Notes under the pieces: generated by a model
Databases searched by the model: none
Told to the model about the DNA's origin: nothing
The model's input: only the letters and a program-made list of their open reading frames with translations
Part shown: positions 1 through 5,889 of the stretch, in pieces
Numbering within the stretch: position 1 is the first letter of the stretch
Layout: each line of letters starts with the position of its first letter
Assembly: GCA_030043285.1 (NCBI GenBank)
Contig: JASHXZ010000365.1
Span: 1-7,533, forward strand
Origin: Xanthobacteraceae bacterium
GTDB taxonomy: Bacteria; Pseudomonadota; Alphaproteobacteria; Rhizobiales; Xanthobacteraceae
Length of the DNA stretch: 7,533 nucleotides
Direction of reading: 5' to 3'
Program-made: the position numbers and the translations under genes

Positions 1-494
1 TTGTCATAAGTCACAAAGAACGCGGTATCGCCCAACGAGATGAACGAACAGCTGAAATGATTTGAGATCGGAAAAATCGGCAAGCATCTGGCCTCGTAGT
101 GCTCCATCATCGCGCCTTCGCCGCTCGAGCCGCGCCAGGTGCTGTCGTAATAGGTGGCGCCGGACGAGACTTCGTAATCGCGGCCGCGCTTCAAGGCAGG
201 CGGCGGCGCGCCGTCATACGGCGGCGGATGGTCCACGTAGCCGTTAAACACGCGGTACATCTTCCAATGCGAGGACCAGTAATCCGGATAGCGTGGATCA
301 CTGGGCTCGTTGGGCGCGCGCTTGTAGACGCAGCTCGCGTCGGCGCAGGGGCTGTCGGACGGTGGGTTGTGCACGCCGTAGGTCGAATAGACGTTATCCG
401 GCTGCTGCGCCTGGACGCTGCACCAGGGCGCCAAGGCCAAGCCGACGATCACTGCGCCTACCGCAGCGTCACGATTAGTCAACGAGATGAACAC
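1..494 (-). CDS. Exported hypothetical protein (N-terminal 164 residues, cut by window edge)
   Basis: The gene is open from a GTG at 494-492 to the window edge, so the C-terminus is missing. The start is set by a perfect AGGAGG (507-502) seven bases upstream. Residues 1-29 look like a Sec signal peptide: a short polar start, a hydrophobic stretch at about 10-23, then a likely cleavage after SVQA (26-29). The mature part is rich in Tyr, Pro, Asp and Trp, for example PRYPDYWSSHWKMYRVFNGY at 67-86. It has cysteines at 50, 55, 137 and 149 that could form disulfides in the periplasm. Codon third positions are GC-rich, as in real genes here. I do not recognise a family with a known function. It lies 71 bases downstream of eboB on the same strand, but its own strong ribosome site and an upstream palindrome suggest separate control. 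I am confident that it is a gene; its role is unknown. Confidence 0.8.
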   Translation of the reverse strand, partial: MFISLTNRDAAVGAVIVGLALAPWCSVQAQQPDNVYSTYGVHNPPSDSPCADASCVYKRAPNEPSDPRYPDYWSSHWKMYRVFNGYVDHPPPYDGAPPPALKRGRDYEVSSGATYYDSTWRGSSGEGAMMEHYEARCLPIFPISNHFSCSFISLGDTAFFVTYD

Positions 495-501
495 GGCAAA
501 G

Positions 502-507
502 CCTCCT
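502..507 (-). promoter_or_regulatory. Ribosome binding site that fixes the GTG start of the exported protein
   Basis: AGGAGG on the minus strand lies seven bases before the GTG at 494-492. It is an ideal Shine-Dalgarno sequence. It decides for a GTG start just ahead of the signal peptide, where no ATG is available. Confidence 0.8.
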
Positions 508-516
508 ATCGCAGAA

Positions 517-536
517 TAGTGAGATCGGATTCACTA
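517..536. repeat. Inverted repeat TAGTGA-N8-TCACTA, possible operator
   Basis: A perfect 6+6 base inverted repeat with an 8-base centre lies 22 bases upstream of the GTG start of the exported protein, in the short gap after eboB. On the minus strand TATTCT (519-514), a partial -10 match, overlaps its left arm. The size and position fit a dimeric repressor site. No T-run follows it, so it is unlikely to be an intrinsic terminator for eboB. Its function is inferred only. Confidence 0.35.
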
Positions 537-565
537 GCGCTGCCGGCGAGATCGTTCGCGCCAGC

Positions 566-1654
566 TCAGGCGATCCTTAAATCGCTCATCGAGCGCCGCG
601 GCGCTTCGATACGCGGCGTCTGGCCGCCGCGCAGCACGCTGTTGCCCTGGAACAGGCTGCGCTGATCGATCGGCGCCGGGTCGAGCCAGTCCGCCTCCTT
701 CATGGCGCCCGAAAGTCCGTAGGCGGCGAGCGCGTTCTCGTAAGTGACCTTGCGGATCGCCGGGGCGGCGATGCCGCGCTCGGCCATCAGCGCCGCGGTC
801 TTCGGTACCGCCAGCGGATCGGAGACGCCCCAGTCGCATGCGGAATCGACGATGACGCGCTCCGCGCCGTAGTGGCGCACGATCTCGGTCATGCGCTCAT
901 TGCCCATTTTGGTCTGCGGATAGATCGAAAAGCCGGCGAAGTAGCCACGGTCGAGCACCTCGCGCACGGTCTCTTCGGTGTTGTGGTCGATCACACAGCG
1001 TGCCGGATCGAAGCGGTGCTCGGCGAGCACATCCATGGTCCGCAAGGTGCCGCGGTGCTTGTCGCGATGCGGCGTGTGGATCATGATCGGCAGCTCGATC
1101 TCTCTCGCCAGCTCGATCTGCCGGCGCAGATATTTGTCCTCCTGCGGCGTCTGCTCATCGTAGCCGAGCTCACCGATGGCAACGACGCCGTCCTTGACGG
1201 CGAAGTGCGGCAGCACCTCGAGCACCGCTTCGGCCAACGCTTCGTTGTTGGCCTCCTTCGGATTGAGAGCGATGCAGCAATAATGGCGAATGCCGAACTG
1301 ACCGGCGCGAAACTTTTCGAACCCGAGGATCGTCGACAGATAATCGACGTATGTGCCAAGACTCGTCCGCGGCTGGCCGAGCCAGAACGACGGCTCGATC
1401 ACCGCGACGACTCCGGCGCGCGCCATCGCCTCGTAATCGTCGGTGCTGCGCGAAATCATGTGCGCGTGCGGATCGATGAACATGGTGCCGGCAGCGGCCG
1501 GCAGCTCCCGCCCGCCGGCGTCAGCCTGCAGCACCGTCGCGTGTTTGGTCTTTCTTAAAGTGAGGCGCGAGCCGCAGCACGGACATCCCACTTGCTCGCC
1601 TGGCGATTCGGAAAAACCATTCTCGGAACCATTGCCATCCGCGTTCGCCATCAT
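566..1654 (-). CDS. eboB: TatD-like metal-dependent hydrolase, EboB of the ebo cluster
   Basis: This 362-residue protein belongs to the TatD/amidohydrolase-like family found in ebo clusters. A full set of likely metal ligands is visible: H63 and H65 in DPHAH, E162 in GELGYD, H193 in MIHTPH, H224 in IDHNT and D270 in VDSACDW. This argues for an active cytoplasmic metallohydrolase with an unknown substrate. The family core begins at M58 (MFIDPHAHM). The 57 residues before it are an extra segment with a CPCCG motif at 24-28, resembling half a zinc ribbon. The start is uncertain. ATG at 1654, or the adjacent one at 1651, follows GGGTAGG, whereas M58 (1483) has only a GGGAG about 20 bases upstream. 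An in-frame TAA lies just before M1. The gene sits 74 bases downstream of eboF on the same strand and is probably co-transcribed, although an AT-rich patch directly upstream could give it its own promoter. The family call is confident and the start is moderate. Confidence 0.88.
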   Translation of the reverse strand: MMANADGNGSENGFSESPGEQVGCPCCGSRLTLRKTKHATVLQADAGGRELPAAAGTMFIDPHAHMISRSTDDYEAMARAGVVAVIEPSFWLGQPRTSLGTYVDYLSTILGFEKFRAGQFGIRHYCCIALNPKEANNEALAEAVLEVLPHFAVKDGVVAIGELGYDEQTPQEDKYLRRQIELAREIELPIMIHTPHRDKHRGTLRTMDVLAEHRFDPARCVIDHNTEETVREVLDRGYFAGFSIYPQTKMGNERMTEIVRHYGAERVIVDSACDWGVSDPLAVPKTAALMAERGIAAPAIRKVTYENALAAYGLSGAMKEADWLDPAPIDQRSLFQGNSVLRGGQTPRIEAPRRSMSDLRIA

Positions 1655-1662
1655 GCCTACCC

Positions 1663-1680
1663 TTTTTTATACTTTACGTA
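1663..1680 (-). promoter_or_regulatory. AT-rich patch with TATAAA directly before eboB
   Basis: In the 74-base eboF-eboB gap the minus strand carries TATAAA (1671-1666), a 5/6 match to a -10 box, inside the only clearly AT-rich tract nearby. It ends 11 bases before the ATG at 1654, so a transcript from it would have a leader of only a few bases, or a longer leader if translation begins at M58. The -35 position has no good match. TTGCCT-N17-TACTAC slightly upstream is an alternative weak pairing. The promoter is tentative. Confidence 0.3.
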
Positions 1681-1728
1681 GTAGCAGGCCAGCGGTTGTA
1701 AGGCAACGCGATCGGAGGCGGCGTGTCG

Positions 1729-3102
1729 TCAATCAAAAATGTGCCGAAGAATGAGATCCTTGACGGCGGTCGCAGCGACCGGCTCGTCAGGGACAAGGCG
1801 TCTTTCGCTCGAAAGAAAGACCGGTCCGTCGGCGGCGCTGTCGGTCAGGCGGCCGTGCGAGCCTCTGACCAATGTCGCGTCGAGCGGAATGACGTCCATC
1901 AGAGTCGTAAAGCCCAACGCGCGGCGCGCCAGGCGCCCCCCGATGACAAGCTTGGGAAACCGGATCGCCGGATCGACAAACAGCTCGACCGGATCGTAGC
2001 CGGGTTTGCGGTGAATCTCGACCAACCGCGCGAAATCCGGCGCGCGTCGATCATCGAGCCAATAATAATAGGTGAACCACGCGTCGGCGCGCGCCAAGGC
2101 CACCAACTCACCCGAGCGCTCATGATCGAGCCCAATCGTTCTTTGCTCAGCACGGCCGAGGACGCACTCCACGCCGGGAAGCGACGCGGCAATGCGCCTG
2201 ACCTCGTCAAGCAGTTCGGGCCGCGCCACGTAAATATGCGCGATCTGATGATCGCTGACCGCAAAAGCCTCGGACTGGCAGGGGTCGAGCAGTTCGCCGT
2301 CGCCTTCGCGCCGCACGCGCAGCAGCCCGGATTCGCGCAACGCCCGATTGATGTGGATCGGCGTCGAAACCGGCGTGACGCCGTATTCGGACAGGATGAC
2401 CACGCGGGCGCCGTCGCGCGCCGCGTCGGCGATGAGTTCGCCGACCACCGCGTCGATCTCGCGCAGGCTCGCCGCGACGCGGGGGTCGTCAGGCCCGCGG
2501 CGCTGCAAGTCGTAATCAAGATGCGGAAGATAGACGAGCGTGAGCGTCGGCGAGCGCGTTCGCCGCACGTGCATCGCGGCGTTGGCGATCCAGCGCGAGG
2601 ACGCAATCGAGGTCGCCGGCCCCCAGAAATTGAACAGCGGAAAGCTGCCGAACCGTTCGGTCAGCTCATCGCGCAACTCAAGCGGCTTGGTGTAGCAGTC
2701 CGGCAGCTTGCGGCCGTCGGCGCGGTAAATCGGCCGCGGCGTGACGCCAATGTCGTGGTCGGCGGCCATGTTGTACCACCAGAACAGATTGGCGCTTGTG
2801 AAAGCGCCGTCGCGCCGCCGCCCGGCTTGCCAGATTTTTTCGCCCGCGACCAAGCGGTTCGACTGCCGCCACAGCCAAATCTCCATGAGATCGCGAAACA
2901 GCCAGCCGTTGGCGACGATGCCGTGTTGGCGCGGCAGCACCCCGGTCATGAAACTGGCCTGTACGGTACAGGTGACCGCCGGCAGCACGGTGGACAACGG
3001 GCGCTGCGCGCCGGCGCGGGCAAATGCCTCGATGTGCGGCGTCTCGGCGCCGATGTGCCGCGGCGACAGACCAACTACGAGAATGACGACAGTGGGCCGC
3101 AT
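1729..3102 (-). CDS. eboF: Alkaline phosphatase/nucleotide pyrophosphatase superfamily protein, EboF-like
   Basis: With the ATG at 3102 the protein has 457 residues. Its N-terminus matches the fold's opening: a beta strand TVVILVVGL (4-12), then TPHIEAFARAG (21-31), PAVTCT (41-46), FMTGVLPRQHGIVANGW (51-67). T44 occupies the position of the nucleophile in nucleotide pyrophosphatases. Later landmarks are LPHLDYDLQRRGPD (192-205), ILSEYGV (236-242), PIHINRALRE (248-257) and VSDHQIAHIY (282-291). The expected Asp of the first strand is V10, and the usual Asp-His pair is E239-Y240, so the metal site differs from the textbook enzyme. As I recall, SEYG and HINR are family traits, not damage. In ebo clusters this protein is a putative phosphohydrolase or phosphodiesterase of unknown substrate. 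The frame stays open to an ATG at 3210 and a GTG at 3123, but neither has a ribosome site. The ATG at 3102 also lacks a clear one and is chosen because homologous sequence begins there. Confidence 0.85.
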   Translation of the reverse strand: MRPTVVILVVGLSPRHIGAETPHIEAFARAGAQRPLSTVLPAVTCTVQASFMTGVLPRQHGIVANGWLFRDLMEIWLWRQSNRLVAGEKIWQAGRRRDGAFTSANLFWWYNMAADHDIGVTPRPIYRADGRKLPDCYTKPLELRDELTERFGSFPLFNFWGPATSIASSRWIANAAMHVRRTRSPTLTLVYLPHLDYDLQRRGPDDPRVAASLREIDAVVGELIADAARDGARVVILSEYGVTPVSTPIHINRALRESGLLRVRREGDGELLDPCQSEAFAVSDHQIAHIYVARPELLDEVRRIAASLPGVECVLGRAEQRTIGLDHERSGELVALARADAWFTYYYWLDDRRAPDFARLVEIHRKPGYDPVELFVDPAIRFPKLVIGGRLARRALGFTTLMDVIPLDATLVRGSHGRLTDSAADGPVFLSSERRLVPDEPVAATAVKDLILRHIFD

Positions 3103-3148
3103 GATGCCGCCGCAAGCTTGCACGAACGCGACGAGTAATCCAGGGCGA

Positions 3149-3177
3149 TTGACATCGCGCAACCGCAAATCGAGTAT
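3149..3177 (+). promoter_or_regulatory. Likely sigma-70 promoter of eboC-eboA
   Basis: TTGACA (3149-3154), a perfect -35 box, is followed after 17 bases by GAGTAT (3172-3177), a 3/6 match to TATAAT. Transcription would begin near 3184, leaving a leader of about 53 bases before the eboC ATG. It lies in the 134-base divergent region between eboF and eboC. I see no comparably good promoter for eboF on the opposite strand; GATACT (3178-3173) is the best -10 candidate and has no -35 partner. The promoter is inferred from the consensus. Confidence 0.55.
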
Positions 3178-3236
3178 CGTCACCACCGTGCCGCGGCGCG
3201 GTGAGACCACCCGATCGACCTGGAGAATTGGCCGCG

Positions 3237-4112
3237 ATGATCATGCAGGCGCCAGCTGCTGCACTGCCTTCAGTCTTGCTGCGGCTCGGCCGGGTTTCGA
3301 ATCTGCCTACGGTGTGGACCAACGTATTGGCGGCCGTCGTCCTCAGCGGCGGCGATTGGCGGGGCCGGCATCTCGGCCTTCTGTTGATCTCCATGTCGCT
3401 TTGTTACGTCGGTGGCATGTACCTCAACGATTATTTCGATCGCGCGATCGATGCGCGCGAACGGCCCGATCGACCGATCCCGTCGGGCGCGATTTCGGCG
3501 TACGCGGTGGCTGCGATCGGGTTCGTGCTGCTCGGCTGTGGTTTTTTGCTGATCGCGATGGCGGGAGTTGCCGCGGCGAGCGTAGCGGCTGCGCTGCTCG
3601 CCGCAGCGGTCGTCGCCTACGACCTTCGTCACAAGGGCAATGCGTTCGCCCCGGCGATCATGGGGGCGTGCCGCGCGCTGGTCTATGTCACGGCAGCAGC
3701 GCTCGCCGGCGGCATCTCGGCCTTTATCATTGTGGCCGCCGGTGCGGTCGCGGCCTACGTGGCGGGTCTCACTTACGCGGCGCGTCAGGAGAGCCTCGAC
3801 AAGGTCGGCAATCTCTGGCCGCTGGCGCTGGTTGCCGGACCGTTGCTTGCGGCCGTGGGCGCGTTTGAGGTCGGCGCCGGCGCCATCGCAATTTATCTGT
3901 TGCTGGCGCTCTGGATGGGCGCGGCCGTCTATTTGCTCGCCAAGCGACCGGGCATCGGTGCGGTATCGCGGGCGGTCGGCTGGCTCATCGCCGGCATCTC
4001 GCTGTGCGATGCGGCGCTGCTCGCGAGCGGCGGCGCAATGGTGCCGGCGCTCATGGCGATCGGCGGCTTCGTTGTTACGCTCGTTGCCCAGAGATACGTC
4101 GCCGGAACCTGA
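3237..4112 (+). CDS. eboC: UbiA-like prenyltransferase family membrane protein EboC
   Basis: This is a 291-residue, very hydrophobic protein with roughly eight or nine membrane spans, the size of UbiA-family prenyltransferases. The first Asp-rich motif is intact: N64-D65-x2-D68-x3-D72 in LNDYFDRAIDARERPDRPIP, which normally binds Mg-diphosphate of an isoprenoid donor. A second family landmark, YDLRHK (128-133) followed by MGACRA, is also present. The usual second Asp-rich motif (DxxxD-like) is not seen; at about that place the protein has TYAARQES. The N-terminal RLGRVSNLPTVWTN is typical of UbiA relatives. In ebo clusters this is the membrane component, thought to help move or modify a metabolite at the inner membrane. 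The start at 3237 is chosen because GGAG lies 11 bases upstream (3222-3225) and the family N-terminus begins here; the frame extends to a GTG at 3201 that has no support. eboA follows after four bases. Confidence 0.9.
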   Translation: MIMQAPAAALPSVLLRLGRVSNLPTVWTNVLAAVVLSGGDWRGRHLGLLLISMSLCYVGGMYLNDYFDRAIDARERPDRPIPSGAISAYAVAAIGFVLLGCGFLLIAMAGVAAASVAAALLAAAVVAYDLRHKGNAFAPAIMGACRALVYVTAAALAGGISAFIIVAAGAVAAYVAGLTYAARQESLDKVGNLWPLALVAGPLLAAVGAFEVGAGAIAIYLLLALWMGAAVYLLAKRPGIGAVSRAVGWLIAGISLCDAALLASGGAMVPALMAIGGFVVTLVAQRYVAGT

Positions 4113-4116
4113 TCCA

Positions 4117-4836
4117 ATGACGCAAACCCGGATCGGAACCGAGCCTGCCGCTTCTGTGATCGAATTGCTCCTGCACTGGCTGCGGCGCCGGCTCAAACCT
4201 GAGGCCTCGCAATGGCTCGAAACCGAGATCGGCCGCCAGGGCGACACGCCCGACGAGCGACGCTTCGGTATTGCGCTCGGGCTTGCCGGCCGGCGGATCG
4301 GTCGGGACGATCTGTCGCTCTCCGCCGCCGATCTCGTCACTGCGCAGGAACTGCGGCGCAACTGGCGACCTGACGTTTGGCGCACCGATGAAGCAGCGCG
4401 CACCGCGCTCATCCTGGCGACCTGGACTGGCGATGAAGAAGCCTTCGCAGCGCGCGTCGACGGGCTTTGCCTCACCGGCGAATTGAGCGAGCACGTGGCT
4501 TGCCTGAAAGGGTTCGCGGTTTTCCCCGCATCGGCACGGCTGTTGCGGCGCGCACGCGAGGCGACGCGTTCATCGATGCAGCCGCCGTTCGAGGCGATCG
4601 CCTGCCATAATCCCTACGCGGCGGACTATTTCGATGATGCGGCCTTCAACCAGATGGTCGTGAAGTGCGTCTTTTGCGGCGTGCCGATCGAAACTGTGAT
4701 CGGATTGGACGAACGGCGTAACAGCGAACTGGTGCGCATGATGCGCGATCTGGTCTCCGAGCGGCACGCCGCGGGCCGGCCGTTGCCCGACTCGGTGCAC
4801 CGTTGGATTGCCGGCGCCAGCACGGCCGCCAACTAG
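4117..4836 (+). CDS. eboA: EboA-domain protein
   Basis: This is a 239-residue soluble protein without signal peptide or membrane spans. It matches the EboA domain by its C-terminal half: HNPYAADYFDDAAFNQMVVK (164-183), followed by CVFCGVPI, GLDERRN and SERHAAGR. The N-terminal half is predicted mostly helical and is less conserved. EboA has no established biochemical activity; it is the defining marker of ebo clusters. The ATG at 4117 is four bases past the eboC stop, with only a weak GGA upstream (4103-4105), so translation is probably coupled to eboC. The longer frame upstream of 4117 overlaps eboC and is not real. The gene ends with TAG at 4834-4836 and faces the leftward small gene at 4893-5045. 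I saw no clear terminator between them. Confidence 0.9.
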   Translation: MTQTRIGTEPAASVIELLLHWLRRRLKPEASQWLETEIGRQGDTPDERRFGIALGLAGRRIGRDDLSLSAADLVTAQELRRNWRPDVWRTDEAARTALILATWTGDEEAFAARVDGLCLTGELSEHVACLKGFAVFPASARLLRRAREATRSSMQPPFEAIACHNPYAADYFDDAAFNQMVVKCVFCGVPIETVIGLDERRNSELVRMMRDLVSERHAAGRPLPDSVHRWIAGASTAAN

Positions 4837-4892
4837 CCCTCCTGTCGCATTTGGCCGAGCCCGCGACCGCGCTGGCAAAATCTGCCAACAAA

Positions 4893-5045
4893 TCAGCGCC
4901 ATTGCGACAACTGGTGCTTTTTGGCGGGGCGATGCTTCGGCTCGTTCCGACCGTCCCCTGGAGACGGCCCGACCAGATAATACAGGGCCGCCAGACTGCC
5001 GCCGGCCACCACGGTCACGCCGCCGATGAAAAAGAAAACGCCCAT
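4893..5045 (-). CDS. Small single-span membrane peptide (50 residues)
   Basis: The peptide begins MGVFFFIGGVTVVAGGSLAA, continues LYYLVGPSP, and ends in a short polar tail rich in Lys, Arg and His. Residues 3-24 form one membrane span; the basic tail suggests an inner-membrane protein with its C-terminus in the cytoplasm. Codon third positions are mostly G or C, which supports coding. The frame is open upstream to 5156, but that extension looks like non-coding sequence. No ribosome site precedes the ATG at 5045, which is the main weakness. Nothing in the sequence indicates a function. Confidence 0.45.
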   Translation of the reverse strand: MGVFFFIGGVTVVAGGSLAALYYLVGPSPGDGRNEPKHRPAKKHQLSQWR

Positions 5046-5162
5046 GTCGACCAACGTCGCGTGGCACAACGCCGTTCCGGCGGCAACGCGACAAATTGCG
5101 GCGCGGTTTGCCGACGCATCGTCGCATTGAGCCGCCCGCGCGCGCCCGGGAACCAAGTGCGC

Positions 5163-5339
5163 CTATGCGCGAGGATCTGGTTCTACTCTTTTCTCGAACT
5201 GCGCGACCGCCTGCGCGAGAGGCTCGGAAAGCGGCATCTGCTGTGCGTAATCGTAGTACGCACGCAGCCGCTCGCCGAGAGCCTCGCGAATGCTGCGGTA
5301 CGCGGCACGGTCGAGCAATGGCGTATCATCCGCTGCCAC
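5163..5339 (-). CDS. 58-residue protein resembling NepR anti-sigma factors
   Basis: The gene starts with GTG at 5339, six bases after a good AGGAG (5350-5346), and ends with TAG at 5163. No ATG is available, so an ATG-only search would miss it. The sequence VAADDTPLLDRAAYRSIREA is followed by LGERLRAYYDYAQQMPLSEP and a Glu-rich end. The pattern IxxxLGxxLRxxYDxxxxxPLxxxL resembles the core of NepR, the alphaproteobacterial anti-sigma factor that holds the general-stress sigma factor EcfG. The match is by eye and weak; neither PhyR nor EcfG is in the window, and a NepR gene usually sits beside them. It may instead be an unrelated helical peptide. I am confident that it is coding and unsure of its role. 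Confidence 0.65.
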   Translation of the reverse strand: MAADDTPLLDRAAYRSIREALGERLRAYYDYAQQMPLSEPLAQAVAQFEKRVEPDPRA

Positions 5340-5345
5340 GACATG

Positions 5346-5350
5346 CTCCT
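5346..5350 (-). promoter_or_regulatory. Ribosome binding site that fixes the GTG start of the NepR-like gene
   Basis: AGGAG on the minus strand lies six bases before the GTG at 5339-5337. The frame is open further upstream to a TAG but offers no better start, so this site sets the N-terminus at VAADDTPLLD. Confidence 0.65.
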
Positions 5351-5438
5351 GCGCAAGACCGACGCGCCCGCCGCGTGTATCGGCGGGACGATGCGCGCCG
5401 ACCGGTTCAGACCAAAACGGCCTTAAGGCACCCCAAGC

Positions 5439-5645
5439 CTAGTCATCGTGGTGGATAATGACCTTCTTGGTCTCAGGGTGAGGAACGGGAAGTACGCGCA
5501 CCTCGGGCTGCTTCTTGATCACTGTGGTGCTGCTGTTGTCGCCGCCTCGGCGAATGATTGTTGTGTCGTCGGCCCTTGCCATGGTGGCGGCGAGCTGAGC
5601 GCTTATCAGAAGTGCTCCGGCCGCGGTTAGCGCAAATGCGCGCAT
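5439..5645 (-). CDS. Small exported peptide (68 residues), unknown function
   Basis: A clear signal peptide (MRAFALTAAGALLISAQLAA, cleavage likely after MARA at about 22-25) precedes a mature part of about 43 residues. That part is polar and charged (DDTTIIRRGGDNSS, then TTVIKKQPEVRVLP) and ends KKVIIHHDD. The start ATG at 5645 has GAGGAG (5658-5653) seven bases upstream, so the start is firm. The His-His-Asp-Asp end could bind a metal ion, but that is speculation. There are no cysteines and no lipobox. It is probably a periplasmic peptide. I do not recognise a named family. Confidence 0.75.
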   Translation of the reverse strand: MRAFALTAAGALLISAQLAATMARADDTTIIRRGGDNSSTTVIKKQPEVRVLPVPHPETKKVIIHHDD

Positions 5646-5814
5646 TGGACGTCTCCTCTGTTCGATTCCCTACACGGCTAATGCTTGGAGGCACGGCTGC
5701 GTTCCGCAAAAAATGGCAAAACAGTGCGGCGGCGCCGGCGGCGCAACGTCACTGGATGATCTGTCAGAGTGGCGGATGATTCGTGAGAGCGGTGAAATCA
5801 GACCGTTAAAACAC

Positions 5815-5841
5815 AAAAACCGCACGCAACGCATCGCGCAG
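5815..5841 (-). terminator. Intrinsic terminator after the zinc-finger-like gene
   Basis: On the minus strand CTGCGCG (5841-5835), an 8-base loop and CGTGCGG (5826-5820) form a 7-base-pair stem with two G-T pairs. TTTTT (5819-5815) and a second T-rich run follow. It lies about 50 bases past the stop at 5890 and probably ends that transcript, which would separate it from the exported peptide gene at 5645. Confidence 0.55.
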
Positions 5842-5889
5842 CCTTCAGGTGACCGTGTGCGCAACGGCTGGAATTTCAAATATTCTCTT

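Noticed and set aside
99..665. Rightward frame of 188 residues at the left edge
   Set aside because: It is antisense to the exported protein gene, which has an AGGAGG site and a signal peptide.
872..1558. Rightward frame of 228 residues opposite eboB
   Set aside because: It is antisense to the conserved TatD-like core; its His- and Arg-rich composition is typical of a shadow frame.
1723..3138. Long rightward frame of 471 residues opposite eboF
   Set aside because: It is a high-GC shadow of eboF, rich in Arg, Asp and Gln, without recognisable motifs or a ribosome site. The minus-strand protein has clear family motifs.
3270..4475. Leftward frame of 401 residues opposite eboC and eboA
   Set aside because: The product is an Arg- and Ser-rich mixture with no domain pattern, and it overlaps two well-supported genes.
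4853..4882. GC-rich imperfect hairpin just after eboA
   Set aside because: The stem is interrupted by bulges and is followed by AAAATC on the plus strand, so it does not form a usable terminator for eboA.
4803..5426. Rightward frame of 207 residues after eboA
   Set aside because: It overlaps the eboA end and runs antisense to two small genes with better start signals; no motif was recognised.
5420..5429. GCCTTAAGGC followed by CGTTTT on the minus strand, possible terminator
   Set aside because: The stem is only three base pairs with a TTAA loop and a short T-run; too weak to call for the exported peptide gene.
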